A DNA stretch of 32,758 nucleotides from an uncultured Pelagibacteraceae bacterium. Lineage in GTDB: Bacteria > Pseudomonadota > Alphaproteobacteria > Pelagibacterales > Pelagibacteraceae. Positions 18,637 through 25,163 of this stretch are shown here, one piece after another (position 1 is the first letter of the stretch; each line of letters opens with the position of its first letter). The stretch covers positions 1-32,758 of the forward strand of contig CACIWJ010000004.1 in NCBI GenBank assembly GCA_902590365.1, read 5' to 3'. A program made the position numbers and the translations under genes. The notes below the pieces were generated by a model. That model was not told the DNA's origin. It saw only the letters and a program-made list of their open reading frames with translations, and did not search any database.

Positions 18637-18672
18637 TATCTCCTTTTTTTTTACATTAATTTTATGTATTTG
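18637..18672 (-). promoter_or_regulatory. metY 5' leader with small hairpin and strong RBS
   Basis: Reading the minus strand, the 35 or so bases before metY hold a 5-bp hairpin (UACAU, 7-nt loop, AUGUA) followed by nine A and GGAG. SAM-responsive riboswitches regulate methionine genes in SAR11, so I compared this with the SAM-II/SAM-V 3' core; the A-tract and SD positions are similar but the conserved GCU and the first helix are not evident. I therefore call only a leader. Confidence 0.3.
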
Positions 18673-18699
18673 CTCATTTTTATTCAAGCTATATATAAA

Positions 18700-18728
18700 T
18701 TGACAATATAAGCATTTATAAGTATTAA
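18700..18728 (+). promoter_or_regulatory. rplM promoter (TTGACA, 17-nt spacer, TATTAA)
   Basis: TTGACA at 18700-18705 and TATTAA at 18723-18728 are separated by exactly 17 bases, the best sigma70-type promoter in the window. Only ten bases separate the -10 from the rplM ATG (18739), so the transcript would have a leader of roughly 2-5 nt and no Shine-Dalgarno. Confidence 0.7.
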
Positions 18729-18738
18729 TCCCGCAACC

Positions 18739-19200
18739 ATGACAAAATTTGTTAAAAAATCAGAGATAAGTAATAGTTGGTATGAAATAGATGCTAAAAA
18801 TGCTGTTGTTGGCAGATTAGCTACAATAATTTCTAAAATTATTAGAGGCAAAAATAAAAATACTTATTCTCCACATATGGATGATGGAGATTTTGTTGTT
18901 GTTAAAAATATAGAAAAAATAAAATTTACAGGAAGCAAATATCAAAATAAAAAGTACTATAGACACACAGGGCATCCAGGTGGAATTAAAGAAATAACAC
19001 CTGAAAAATTAAATGAAAAAAACAAACCATCTGAAGTGTTAAAACTTGCAGTAAAAAGAATGCTGCCATCAGGACCACTTGCAAAAAAACAATTAACTAA
19101 ATTAAAAATTTACACTGGAGAAAATCATCCACATACAGCCCAAAATCCAACCATGATAGAACTTGGGAAATTAAATGCTAAAAATTTGATTAGAAATTAA
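18739..19200 (+). CDS. rplM: 50S ribosomal protein L13
   Basis: 153 aa. Family blocks: SWYEIDAKNAVVGRLATIISKIIRGKNK (about 13-40), SPHMDDGDFVVVKN, KYYRHTGHPGGIKE, LKLAVKRMLPSGPLAKKQLTKLKIY and the HPHTAQNPT C-terminal signature. It sits one base upstream of rpsI, the universal L13-S9 operon. The start is fixed by the promoter just upstream and by alignment of the N-terminus with known L13 starts. Confidence 0.97.
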   Translation: MTKFVKKSEISNSWYEIDAKNAVVGRLATIISKIIRGKNKNTYSPHMDDGDFVVVKNIEKIKFTGSKYQNKKYYRHTGHPGGIKEITPEKLNEKNKPSEVLKLAVKRMLPSGPLAKKQLTKLKIYTGENHPHTAQNPTMIELGKLNAKNLIRN

Positions 19201-19201
19201 T

Positions 19202-19639
19202 ATGGAAAATATACAACAAAATTCAACTAAAGAAAAAATTAAACTTGATTTTAAAGACGCAAATTATGCTACAGGTAAAAGAAAAACATCAATTGCTAAA
19301 ATTTGGTTAAAAAAAGGATCAGGTAAAATATTTGTAAACGGCAAAAATTACGAAGATTATTTCAAAAGAGCTAATCATAAAATGCAATTATTAAGACCTT
19401 TTGAAATATTGAATCAAGCTACATCATATGATGTTAGATGTAATGTTAAAGGTGGAGGTTTATCTGGTCAAGTAGGTGCCATGGTTCATGGTATTTCAAA
19501 AGCATTAGTTCAAATAAATCCAGAGAATAAATCGACACTTAAAAAAGAAAAACTTACCACACGTGATTCTAGGGCAGTAGAAAGAAAAAAATACGGCCAT
19601 AGAAAAGCTAGAAGAAGCTTTCAGTTTTCTAAAAGATAA
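19202..19639 (+). CDS. rpsI: 30S ribosomal protein S9
   Basis: 145 aa. After a ~20-residue lysine-rich N-terminal extension comes ATGKRKTSIAKIWLKKGSGK, then FVNGKNYEDYF, DVRCNVKGGGLSGQVGAMVHGISKAL and the basic tail DSRAVERKKYGHRKARRSFQFSKR (in two pieces), ending in the invariant KR that reaches P-site tRNA. Cotranscribed with rplM. Confidence 0.97.
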   Translation: MENIQQNSTKEKIKLDFKDANYATGKRKTSIAKIWLKKGSGKIFVNGKNYEDYFKRANHKMQLLRPFEILNQATSYDVRCNVKGGGLSGQVGAMVHGISKALVQINPENKSTLKKEKLTTRDSRAVERKKYGHRKARRSFQFSKR

Positions 19640-19658
19640 TATTTTTTTCAATTTAAAC

Positions 19659-19667
19659 TGTTATAAT
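19659..19667 (+). promoter_or_regulatory. extended -10 promoter for argC (TGTTATAAT)
   Basis: A perfect TGnTATAAT lies six bases before the argC ATG (19674), with no convincing -35. Extended -10 promoters do not require one. Normal spacing puts the transcription start on the A of the ATG, which would make argC mRNA leaderless. Confidence 0.5.
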
Positions 19668-19673
19668 AATAGA

Positions 19674-20693
19674 ATGTCTAAACTAAATGTATTGGTAGCT
19701 GGATCGACTGGATATATAGGAGTTCAATTAATTAAACTTCTAATAAAGCACAAAAATATAAGAATAAAATATTTATGTGGAAATTCTTCCATAGGAAAAA
19801 AAATAACATTTTATGACAAAACTATTAAAAAAAAACTTCCAAGAATAAGTAAATTAAATAAATCAAAAATGAATGAATGTGACATAATTTTTACTGCCTT
19901 GCCCAATGGCGACGCACAAAAAGTATCTAAGTTGCTAAATAAAAAAAATACTTTAATAGATTTATCTGCTGATTTTAGACTAAATAATAGTAAATCTTAT
20001 TTTAAATGGTACAAGCAAAAACATAAATCTGTAAATAAAATTAAAAATAGTATTTATTCTTTACCTGAACTTAATCAGACAAATATTAAAAAATATCAAA
20101 TTATATCTTGTCCTGGATGTTATCCAACGTCAATATTGCTACCATTAATTCCATTGATTAAAAAAAAATTAATACTACTAGATAATATTATAATAGATTC
20201 AAAATCTGGATTTTCAGGAGCGGGTAGAGGAGTTCATAAAAAATATGCAAGTAAAAATTTGTATGAATCTTTAAGTGCTTATGGAGTCGGTTTTCATAGA
20301 CATAACTCTGAGATAGAACAAGAAATGAAAATTTATACTAATAGTAAGTTTAAAGTAACTTTTACACCTCATTTAACACCAATGTTTAGAGGAATTTTAA
20401 GCACAATATATATAGATCTTAAAAATACTATTACTCAAAGTAAAATCATTAAAGAGTTAAGAAAATTTTATAAAAATAAAAAATTTGTAAAAATTATGAA
20501 CAAAGACAAGTTATTAAGCACAAATGATGTTATTAATACAAACTATTGTTACATATCGGTGTGCAAAACTAAATATAAAAATAAATTAATATTGTTGTCA
20601 GTAATTGACAATTTAATTAAAGGTGGATCTGGCCAAGCGATACAAAATATGAATCAAAAATTTAAATTTAAAGAAAATGAAGGTTTGATATGA
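19674..20693 (+). CDS. argC: N-acetyl-gamma-glutamyl-phosphate reductase
   Basis: NADPH-dependent step of arginine synthesis. N-terminal Rossmann motif AGSTGYIG (9-16), LPNGD (76-80), DLSADFRL (96-103), catalytic Cys149 in SCPGCYPTS, SGFSGAGRG and the HRHNSEIEQE histidine motif. The length of 339 aa is typical. The stop overlaps the ATG of the small lipoprotein gene (ATGA). Confidence 0.95.
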   Translation: MSKLNVLVAGSTGYIGVQLIKLLIKHKNIRIKYLCGNSSIGKKITFYDKTIKKKLPRISKLNKSKMNECDIIFTALPNGDAQKVSKLLNKKNTLIDLSADFRLNNSKSYFKWYKQKHKSVNKIKNSIYSLPELNQTNIKKYQIISCPGCYPTSILLPLIPLIKKKLILLDNIIIDSKSGFSGAGRGVHKKYASKNLYESLSAYGVGFHRHNSEIEQEMKIYTNSKFKVTFTPHLTPMFRGILSTIYIDLKNTITQSKIIKELRKFYKNKKFVKIMNKDKLLSTNDVINTNYCYISVCKTKYKNKLILLSVIDNLIKGGSGQAIQNMNQKFKFKENEGLI

Positions 20694-20866
20694 AAAAAAT
20701 ATTGCTAATTTTATTTTTATTAACTTCATGTTCAAGTAGTGACAATCTTTCTAAAGTGAATAACAGATTGAATGTAGAAAATGTATTTGATTTGACAATT
20801 AATCAGTATAAAGAAATGTTAAAATATTATAATGATAATAATGATTATCCAAAAATAGATAAATAA
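20690..20866 (+). CDS. small putative lipoprotein, 58 aa
   Basis: Starts on the ATGA overlap with argC and stops on the base before hom. The N-terminus is MKK, a hydrophobic run, then the lipobox LTSC with Cys14, followed by a polar Ser/Asn-rich tail containing an LTINQYKEMLKYY amphipathic helix. I do not recognise a family. The tight fit between two genes, intact lipobox and absence of any other use for the 170 bases argue that it is real. Its link to amino-acid synthesis is unknown. Confidence 0.7.
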   Translation: MKKILLILFLLTSCSSSDNLSKVNNRLNVENVFDLTINQYKEMLKYYNDNNDYPKIDK

Positions 20867-22156
20867 ATGAGTAAAAAAATTAATATTGCAATTATAGGTT
20901 TAGGACAAATTGGAATATATTTGTACAATGAACTTAATTTAAAAAAAAAAGAAATCTTAATTAAAACTGGTAAATCAATAAATATAGTTGCTGTATCAGC
21001 AAAAAATCGTAATAAAAAAAGAAAATTTAAAATTAATAAAAAAATTTTTTATCGCAATCCTTTAAATATTATTAAAGATAAAGAGATCAATATACTATTT
21101 GAGTGCATTGGAAAATCTGACGGAATTTCAAAAAAAGTTGTTGAAAAAGCTATTAAAAGTAAAATTCATGTAATTACACCTAATAAGGCACTTATATCTA
21201 AACATGGTGATTATTTATCTGAGTTAGCTGAAAAAAATAAAGTCAATTTAGAATTTGAAGCCTCTGTAGGTGGCGGTATCCCAATACTAAGAACAATCAA
21301 GGAAGGTTTGGCAACTAATAAAATTTCAAAAGTATATGGAATATTAAATGGTACTTGCAATTATATATTATCTGAAATGGAATCTACAAAAGATACTTTT
21401 TTTAACGTTTTAAAAAAAGCACAAAACTTAGGTTATGCTGAGCCAGGTAATCCAAAGTTAGATTTAAATGGATATGATGCTTTAGCTAAAGTTAAAATTT
21501 TATCATCTTTATCCTTTAATAAAAAAATTTCACAAAGTAAATGTTTAATGGAGGGTATAGAAAATATAGAATCTAAAGATTTTGATATTGCTGAACAACT
21601 TAATCTCAGAATAAAACTTTTAGGAATTACTGAAATTGTTGATAACAAACTTTTTGAAAGAGTACATCCATGTTTGGTTAAAAAGAATACATATATAGGT
21701 AATGTTGGTGGCGTAATGAATGCTGTAATATTAGAAGGAAAACCAGTAGGTGAAAGTGTTTTACAAGGGGAAGGCGCAGGTCCTGGTCCTACATCTTCGG
21801 CCTTAATGTCTGATCTTTTATCTATATTAAGAGGAAATATTAAATATCCTTTCGGAATATCACAAATAAAAAGAAAACAAATCAAAACGTACGATGTAAA
21901 TAATTATGTCAATTCACTATATTTAAGATTTGAAGTTAAAGATAAACCTGGAGTTCTTTCACAAATTACAAAACAATTAGCTAAATATAAGATTTCTATC
22001 CAACGACTTATACAGATACCTGATAATTTAAGGAAAAAAGCTTCAATTATTATTATTACTCACAATGTAAAAGAATATTACTCTAAAAAATGCATGAATT
22101 CATTTAAATCAAATAAAAATGTTCTTAAAACGCCTGTTTTAATTAGATTATTCTAA
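20867..22156 (+). CDS. hom: homoserine dehydrogenase with C-terminal ACT domain
   Basis: Reduces aspartate semialdehyde to homoserine, the branch point to threonine and methionine. Nucleotide-binding GLGQIG (11-16), TPNKAL, FEASVGGGIPILRTIKE, GILNGTCNYIL, then YAEPGNPKLDLNGYDALAKVKIL (in pieces; the common form is EADPxxDxxGxDAxxK, so one residue is inserted near the acidic catalytic region). A C-terminal ACT domain (~345-420, RFEVKDKPGVLSQITKQL) would bind threonine as feedback inhibitor. The length of 429 aa is normal. The product could feed metY in this window. Confidence 0.95.
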   Translation: MSKKINIAIIGLGQIGIYLYNELNLKKKEILIKTGKSINIVAVSAKNRNKKRKFKINKKIFYRNPLNIIKDKEINILFECIGKSDGISKKVVEKAIKSKIHVITPNKALISKHGDYLSELAEKNKVNLEFEASVGGGIPILRTIKEGLATNKISKVYGILNGTCNYILSEMESTKDTFFNVLKKAQNLGYAEPGNPKLDLNGYDALAKVKILSSLSFNKKISQSKCLMEGIENIESKDFDIAEQLNLRIKLLGITEIVDNKLFERVHPCLVKKNTYIGNVGGVMNAVILEGKPVGESVLQGEGAGPGPTSSALMSDLLSILRGNIKYPFGISQIKRKQIKTYDVNNYVNSLYLRFEVKDKPGVLSQITKQLAKYKISIQRLIQIPDNLRKKASIIIITHNVKEYYSKKCMNSFKSNKNVLKTPVLIRLF

Positions 22157-23055
22157 TGGAAATATATATCCAGCTTTTTGAAGTATTGTTTCCAGTTTTT
22201 TTTGTAGTTGGTATTGGTTATTATTTAGGAAAGAAAAATCCTAAATTAGACACTACATTCATCACAAATTTTGGTGCTAATATTGGTTCTCCTGCAATTG
22301 TATTCTATTCTGTAACTACTACTGGGTTAACATTTGATATATTTAAATCCTATTTTGCTTTTTATTTATTAGCAATTATTGGATTTGCAATTGTAGGTAT
22401 TGTTTTTCTCTTTTTTATGAAAAAAGACCCTATAATGGAATTACCACCATTTATATTACCTAATACTGGAAATATGGGTTTACCCATATGTCTATTTGCA
22501 TATGGGTCTCAGGGTTTAGGAGTTGCTGGTGCTATTTCATCATTAATAATTTTATTTCACTTTACTTTAGGAGTTTTTTTGGCAAGTAAAAAATTCAGCT
22601 TTAATGTAATTACCAAAAGTCCTGCTTTTTATTCAGTGATAATATCTGTTACTTTTTTGTATTTTAAAATTGATGTTCCAAATTTTGTGGTTAACACGAC
22701 TATGCTACTTACTTATGCAACAATTTTTTTAATTCTTATGTCGCTAGGTATAGCTTTAACTAGACTTAAAGTTTTTTCTTTTAACAAAGCTTTAGTTTCA
22801 TCTGTAGCCAGAGTCATTATTGGTCCAATCATTGGCTTTGCAATTATAAGATTTTTTAGTCTTAGTGGAATTGCTGCAGGTGTTTTATTAATACAATGTT
22901 CTATGCCAAGCGCAATATTAAATTATTTAGTTGGATCTATTTATTCCCCAAAAAAAGTTGTTGATAATATCGCCAGCATGATAGTTGTTTCGACAATATT
23001 ATCTTTTATTACAATACCAATTGTTGTATTTTTTTCTCTTAAATATTTTATTTAA
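22156..23055 (+). CDS. AEC-family (auxin efflux carrier-type) permease
   Basis: 299-aa polytopic membrane protein with about 9-10 helices. The AEC/PF03547 pattern is seen in the N-terminal half (FFVVGIGYYLGKKN) and in NTGNMGLPICLFAYG (about 101-115), the conserved Asn-Pro-type motif region, plus the C-terminal LIQCSMPSAILNYLVG repeat equivalent. Members export or import organic acids and amino-acid derivatives; the substrate is unknown. It overlaps hom by one base (TAATG). Confidence 0.82.
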   Translation: MEIYIQLFEVLFPVFFVVGIGYYLGKKNPKLDTTFITNFGANIGSPAIVFYSVTTTGLTFDIFKSYFAFYLLAIIGFAIVGIVFLFFMKKDPIMELPPFILPNTGNMGLPICLFAYGSQGLGVAGAISSLIILFHFTLGVFLASKKFSFNVITKSPAFYSVIISVTFLYFKIDVPNFVVNTTMLLTYATIFLILMSLGIALTRLKVFSFNKALVSSVARVIIGPIIGFAIIRFFSLSGIAAGVLLIQCSMPSAILNYLVGSIYSPKKVVDNIASMIVVSTILSFITIPIVVFFSLKYFI

Positions 23056-23903
23056 TGAGAGCTATTATATTGAATTTATTAGCATGGCCAATGCTTGCCA
23101 TAATGGATGGTTTTGCAAAGTATTTAAGTAGCACAATACCCATATTACAAATTACTTGGTCTAGATATTTTTTTACTGTAGTTATTGCATTACCAATAAT
23201 TTTACTTTTTTTTAGAAAAAACTTTAAATGGCCCAACAAACCTAAATTACAATTAATTAGAGGTCTTTTATTATTTTTTGCAAATATTTTATTCTTTTAT
23301 TCAATATCAATAATTCCATTAGCTAAAGCTCTTACTTTAGCTTTTATTGCACCATTAATTGTCACTGCACTTTCTCCAATTTTATTAAATGAAGTAGTTG
23401 GTTTTAGAAGGTGGGCAGCAGTTATTACGGGCTTCGTAGGCTCATTAATTGTCATTAGACCAGGTTTTATGGAAATAAATTTAGCTAGTATTGCAGCTTT
23501 AGGTACTGGTGTGCTCTATGGTTTATACTTAATAGTAACGAGAAAATTAAATAAATCAGAACATCCACTTTTAACACTTTTATTAACCGGTATAGTAGGG
23601 GCTATCATAGGTACTATTTTGATGCCTCAAGTGTGGGTACATCCAACAATTTCTGAATGGTATATGATGTTTGCTATTGGATTATTTGCATCAATTGGTC
23701 ATTTACTTCTTATTTTATCTTTAATGTATGCTGATGCTTCCAAATTAGCTCCATTTGGTTATTTTGAGATTGTTCCGAATATGATTATTGGATATTTCTT
23801 CTTTAATAACTTCCCTGATCACTACCATTTTATGGGTTTATTGATAATTATATCTTCTGGTATTTACATTTTTAGAAGAGAATTGATTAATAAATCTTCT
23901 TAA
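23055..23903 (+). CDS. EamA/DMT-superfamily permease
   Basis: 282-aa membrane protein with about ten hydrophobic helices in two EamA repeats: the first ends at SIIPLAKALTLAFIAPLIVTALSPILLNE (in pieces, about 88-116), the second repeats the pattern at YADASKLAPFGYFEIVPNMIIGYFFF (about 222-247). Such transporters move amino acids, nucleosides or other metabolites; the substrate cannot be told. It overlaps the AEC gene by one base and is the last gene before the gene-poor stretch. Confidence 0.85.
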   Translation: MRAIILNLLAWPMLAIMDGFAKYLSSTIPILQITWSRYFFTVVIALPIILLFFRKNFKWPNKPKLQLIRGLLLFFANILFFYSISIIPLAKALTLAFIAPLIVTALSPILLNEVVGFRRWAAVITGFVGSLIVIRPGFMEINLASIAALGTGVLYGLYLIVTRKLNKSEHPLLTLLLTGIVGAIIGTILMPQVWVHPTISEWYMMFAIGLFASIGHLLLILSLMYADASKLAPFGYFEIVPNMIIGYFFFNNFPDHYHFMGLLIIISSGIYIFRRELINKSS

Positions 23904-23929
23904 TATAGTAAATATGTGTTACCTAAATA

Positions 23930-23946
23930 TTAAAGTATCACTTTAA
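23930..23946 (+). terminator. weak hairpin after the EamA gene
   Basis: A 6-bp stem (TTAAAG/CTTTAA) with a 5-nt loop lies 27 bases after the stop and is followed by a T-rich but interrupted stretch. It could be a weak intrinsic terminator for the hom-AEC-EamA run. In such AT-rich DNA this may be chance. Confidence 0.25.
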
Positions 23947-24004
23947 TTAATTATTTTATATTATTGTTATTATTAAGTTTTTTTAGTATTAATAAATAAT
24001 GTAA

Positions 24005-24067
24005 AAAATAATACGATATTTAGGTCATAAAGGGAAGGGCCCAAATTGGAAAAATGATGAATTATAA
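24005..24067 (+). pseudogene. remnant of a CgeB-like glycosyltransferase gene
   Basis: Between stops at 24002 and 24065 the plus strand encodes about 20 residues containing LGHKGKGPNWKN, identical to residues 463-474 of the fused glycosyltransferase encoded on the minus strand at 28911-30992. There is no start codon and no further similarity upstream; downstream a short ATGAATTA string may reflect the same gene with a ~24-base deletion. It is best read as debris from a duplicated or rearranged copy. Confidence 0.65.
24019..24055 (+). repeat. 37-bp perfect inverted repeat, left copy
   Basis: Every base of 24019-24055 matches the reverse complement of 29571-29607, 5.5 kb away. The match ends sharply at both sides (A versus C before it, G versus A after it). 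Confidence 0.9.
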
Positions 24068-24324
24068 AAAAAGGTCTAAAAATAGGGAAAAATTGAAAAA
24101 AAATGAAAATTTATAAAAAAAATAAGTTTAAAATTGAAATTTAAAACTAAATAATTAACTTTTTAATACTAAAAATCACCATTGATAAGCTTATATTTTA
24201 AAGCAATGCATTAATTGAATATAGTCTTTAAACGCTCATAGAAGGGGTTTATTTAGCAAAGTATGAGTATTAAGTACAACTGAAGGGTGAATTAGAAAAA
24301 TTTAATGATTACAGGGGTCTAAAT

Positions 24325-24352
24325 AAAAAAAATCCTTTAAAATCAAGGGTTT
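24325..24352 (-). terminator. intrinsic terminator of ogt
   Basis: On the minus strand, immediately after the ogt stop, an imperfect stem (AAAACCCTT paired with AAGGATTTT, one A-C mismatch, short loop) runs into eight U residues. The position and polarity fit termination of ogt transcription. Confidence 0.55.
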
Positions 24353-24627
24353 TAGAGCAAAAAACCTTCTTTTTTTAAGAGCTTTTTCTTTGCTTTTAAG
24401 CCTCCAGGACCCGAGAAACCACCTAAGGTCCCATCTGATCTAATTACTCTATGACATGGTATTTTCGGTGAATATGGGTTCTTTCCACATGCGTTAGCCA
24501 CAGCACGTGCCGATTTTGGCTTATTTATCCCAATAGCTACCTGTTTATAGGTTTTAACTTTACCTTTAGGTATAGTTTTGAGGTATTTCCAGACTTTTAT
24601 TTGAAATTGGCTGCCTTTTAAAATCAT
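24352..24627 (-). CDS. ogt: single-domain methylated-DNA-protein cysteine methyltransferase
   Basis: 91 aa comprising only the C-terminal alkyl-acceptor domain: FQIKVWKYLKTIPKGKVKTYKQVA (in pieces), arginine finger Arg41 in SARAVANACGKNP, active-site Cys58 in IPCHRVIRSDG and GGFSGPGGLKAKKKLL. The usual N-terminal domain of Ogt/Ada is missing. Because the cysteine is retained, it is a potential O6-alkylguanine repair protein rather than an alkyltransferase-like protein, which carries Trp there. It lies just downstream, on the same strand, of the candidate structured RNA and its terminator. Confidence 0.9.
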   Translation of the reverse strand: MILKGSQFQIKVWKYLKTIPKGKVKTYKQVAIGINKPKSARAVANACGKNPYSPKIPCHRVIRSDGTLGGFSGPGGLKAKKKLLKKEGFLL

Positions 24628-24633
24628 TTAATG

Positions 24634-24679
24634 AAAAAAAACACTGTTTCCTTGCACTTTTTAAGGTGCAAAGAACAGT
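24634..24679 (-). terminator. strong intrinsic terminator of the candidate ncRNA
   Basis: Minus strand: a 14-bp stem (ACUGUU + CUUUGCAC paired with GUGCAAGG + AACAGU, one single-base bulge, 8-nt loop) followed by eight U. One pair is G-U on the minus strand but would be a C-A mismatch on the plus strand, so the hairpin is better formed in minus-strand RNA. Confidence 0.8.
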
Positions 24680-24817
24680 AGTTTTGGCACGTCGTTGTAT
24701 GCGCTACCGCCATGCCTTCTGCCCTACGATTTTAGCGCTACTCCGCAGAGCTTTCTGCCCCCTGGGCTTGGTCCTCTCGGCCTTTCCCCAGTCGGCCAGT
24801 TAAGGGTTGCCCCTTAA
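24634..24817 (-). ncRNA. candidate structured non-coding RNA, ~180 nt, GC-rich
   Basis: A block far richer in G+C than anything around it. Minus-strand elements in order: a 7-bp hairpin with GCAA tetraloop (24817-24800); a possible H-type pseudoknot (GGCC 24797-24794 with GGCC 24782-24779; CUGGG 24791-24787 with CCCAG 24766-24762); a 5-bp hairpin GCAGA/UCUGC (24758-24745); the heptamer GUAGCGC twice (24741-24735 and 24707-24701); a 6-bp stem GGCAUG/CGUGCC (24716-24711 with 24691-24686) containing a U-G pair; then the terminator. A TTGACA at 24843-24838 may be the -35, but the -10 is unclear. No family was recognised: it lacks RNase P, SRP and tRNA-like hallmarks. The 5' end is approximate. 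Confidence 0.65.
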
Positions 24818-24891
24818 TTCATTTTTACAATATCAAATGTCAAAAGTTGTATATATCACTTTATTGTTGAATTTATTGAGTTTTTCACAAC

Positions 24892-24909
24892 TGTGGATAG
24901 CGTGGATAA
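24892..24909 (+). promoter_or_regulatory. two abutting DnaA-box-like 9-mers
   Basis: TGTGGATAG (24892-24900) and CGTGGATAA (24901-24909) are each one mismatch from the DnaA box TGTGGATAA, in the same orientation and directly adjacent. They lie between the candidate ncRNA and the small membrane protein gene. Too few for a replication origin on their own. Confidence 0.35.
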
Positions 24910-24915
24910 CTAAAA

Positions 24916-25080
24916 CTAAAAAATCAGAAGGGCAATAAGAATAATAAAAGCTATAGCAATAATCCCAAATATTGAAGCTATGATTCTATTTTTAGTAGTT
25001 TCTTTAAGTTTAGGCCAATAATTCATTATAAGGAATGTTGCAATTACTGCTAAAAGTCCAATTAATATATATTTAGGCAT
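24916..25080 (-). CDS. small membrane protein, 54 aa, unknown function
   Basis: ATG at 25080, stop at 24916. The protein has two hydrophobic helices (about residues 3-20 and 33-54) joined by a charged loop, NYWPKLKETTKNR, giving a hairpin topology. Hydrophobicity is regular and codon use resembles its neighbours, which argues against chance. No family recognised. It is divergent from the tyrosine recombinase, sharing an 83-base promoter region with it. Confidence 0.6.
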   Translation of the reverse strand: MPKYILIGLLAVIATFLIMNYWPKLKETTKNRIIASIFGIIAIAFIILIALLIF

Positions 25081-25101
25081 AATTTCTTTTAACTTAATTG
25101 C

Positions 25102-25130
25102 TTGACATTTAAAATGAGTTATATTATTAC
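25102..25130 (+). promoter_or_regulatory. promoter of the tyrosine recombinase (TTGACA, 17 nt, TATTAC)
   Basis: TTGACA at 25102-25107 and TATTAC at 25125-25130 with a 17-base spacer. The start site would fall near 25137, inside the dyad described next, leaving a leader of about 25 nt before the ATG at 25164. Confidence 0.5.
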
Positions 25131-25133
25131 TAA

Positions 25134-25152
25134 TGATAATTAATTGTTATCA
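25134..25152 (+). promoter_or_regulatory. dyad operator-like site at the recombinase transcription start
   Basis: TGATAA, seven bases, TTATCA: a perfect 6-bp inverted repeat centred about 13 bases after the -10. The position suits a repressor site controlling the recombinase or an arm-type recombinase site. Resemblance to Fur boxes is limited to the half-site. Confidence 0.35.
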
Positions 25153-25163
25153 ATAGTAATTAT

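Larger units (their letters stand above)
23904..24351. other. 448-base gene-free stretch
   Basis: No credible gene. It holds the weak hairpin after the EamA gene, the 37-bp repeat copy with a gene remnant (24005-24067), a 6-bp inverted repeat CTCATA/TATGAG (24235-24267) with no obvious role, and the ogt terminator at its right end. Short local runs such as AAGGGAAGGGCCC are GC-richer than the surroundings and belong to the remnant. Confidence 0.6.

Noticed and set aside
18635-18699. SAM-II or SAM-V riboswitch upstream of metY
   Set aside because: The A-tract plus SD resembles the 3' end of the SAM-II motif, but the conserved GCU is replaced by A residues and no stable first helix precedes it. 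A covariance-model scan would decide.
24054-24116. Short lysine/asparagine-rich open frame of about 20 codons
   Set aside because: Low-complexity, no RBS or promoter, and partly made from the glycosyltransferase remnant; expected by chance in such AT-rich DNA.
24620-24720. 29-codon open frame beginning inside the GC-rich block and reading toward ogt
   Set aside because: It crosses the terminator hairpin and its U-tract, which encode a Phe run; the structural RNA explanation accounts for the sequence better.
24634-24817. tmRNA (ssrA) coding piece
   Set aside because: The minus strand shares short strings with the tag region of tmRNA and has a stop-like triplet in a hairpin loop, but the encoded peptide does not end in Ala-Ala and no T-arm/acceptor sequence or CCA is found nearby. 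Kept only as an alternative hypothesis.
24892-24909. Chromosomal replication origin
   Set aside because: Only two DnaA-like boxes, no AT-rich unwinding element distinguishable from the background, and none of the usual origin-linked genes nearby.
23904-25163. Second copy of the tRNA-Glu 3' end (attachment-site direct repeat)
   Set aside because: I searched this stretch on both strands for the last ~20 bases of the tRNA and found none, so the classic tRNA-targeted insertion is not demonstrated inside the window.
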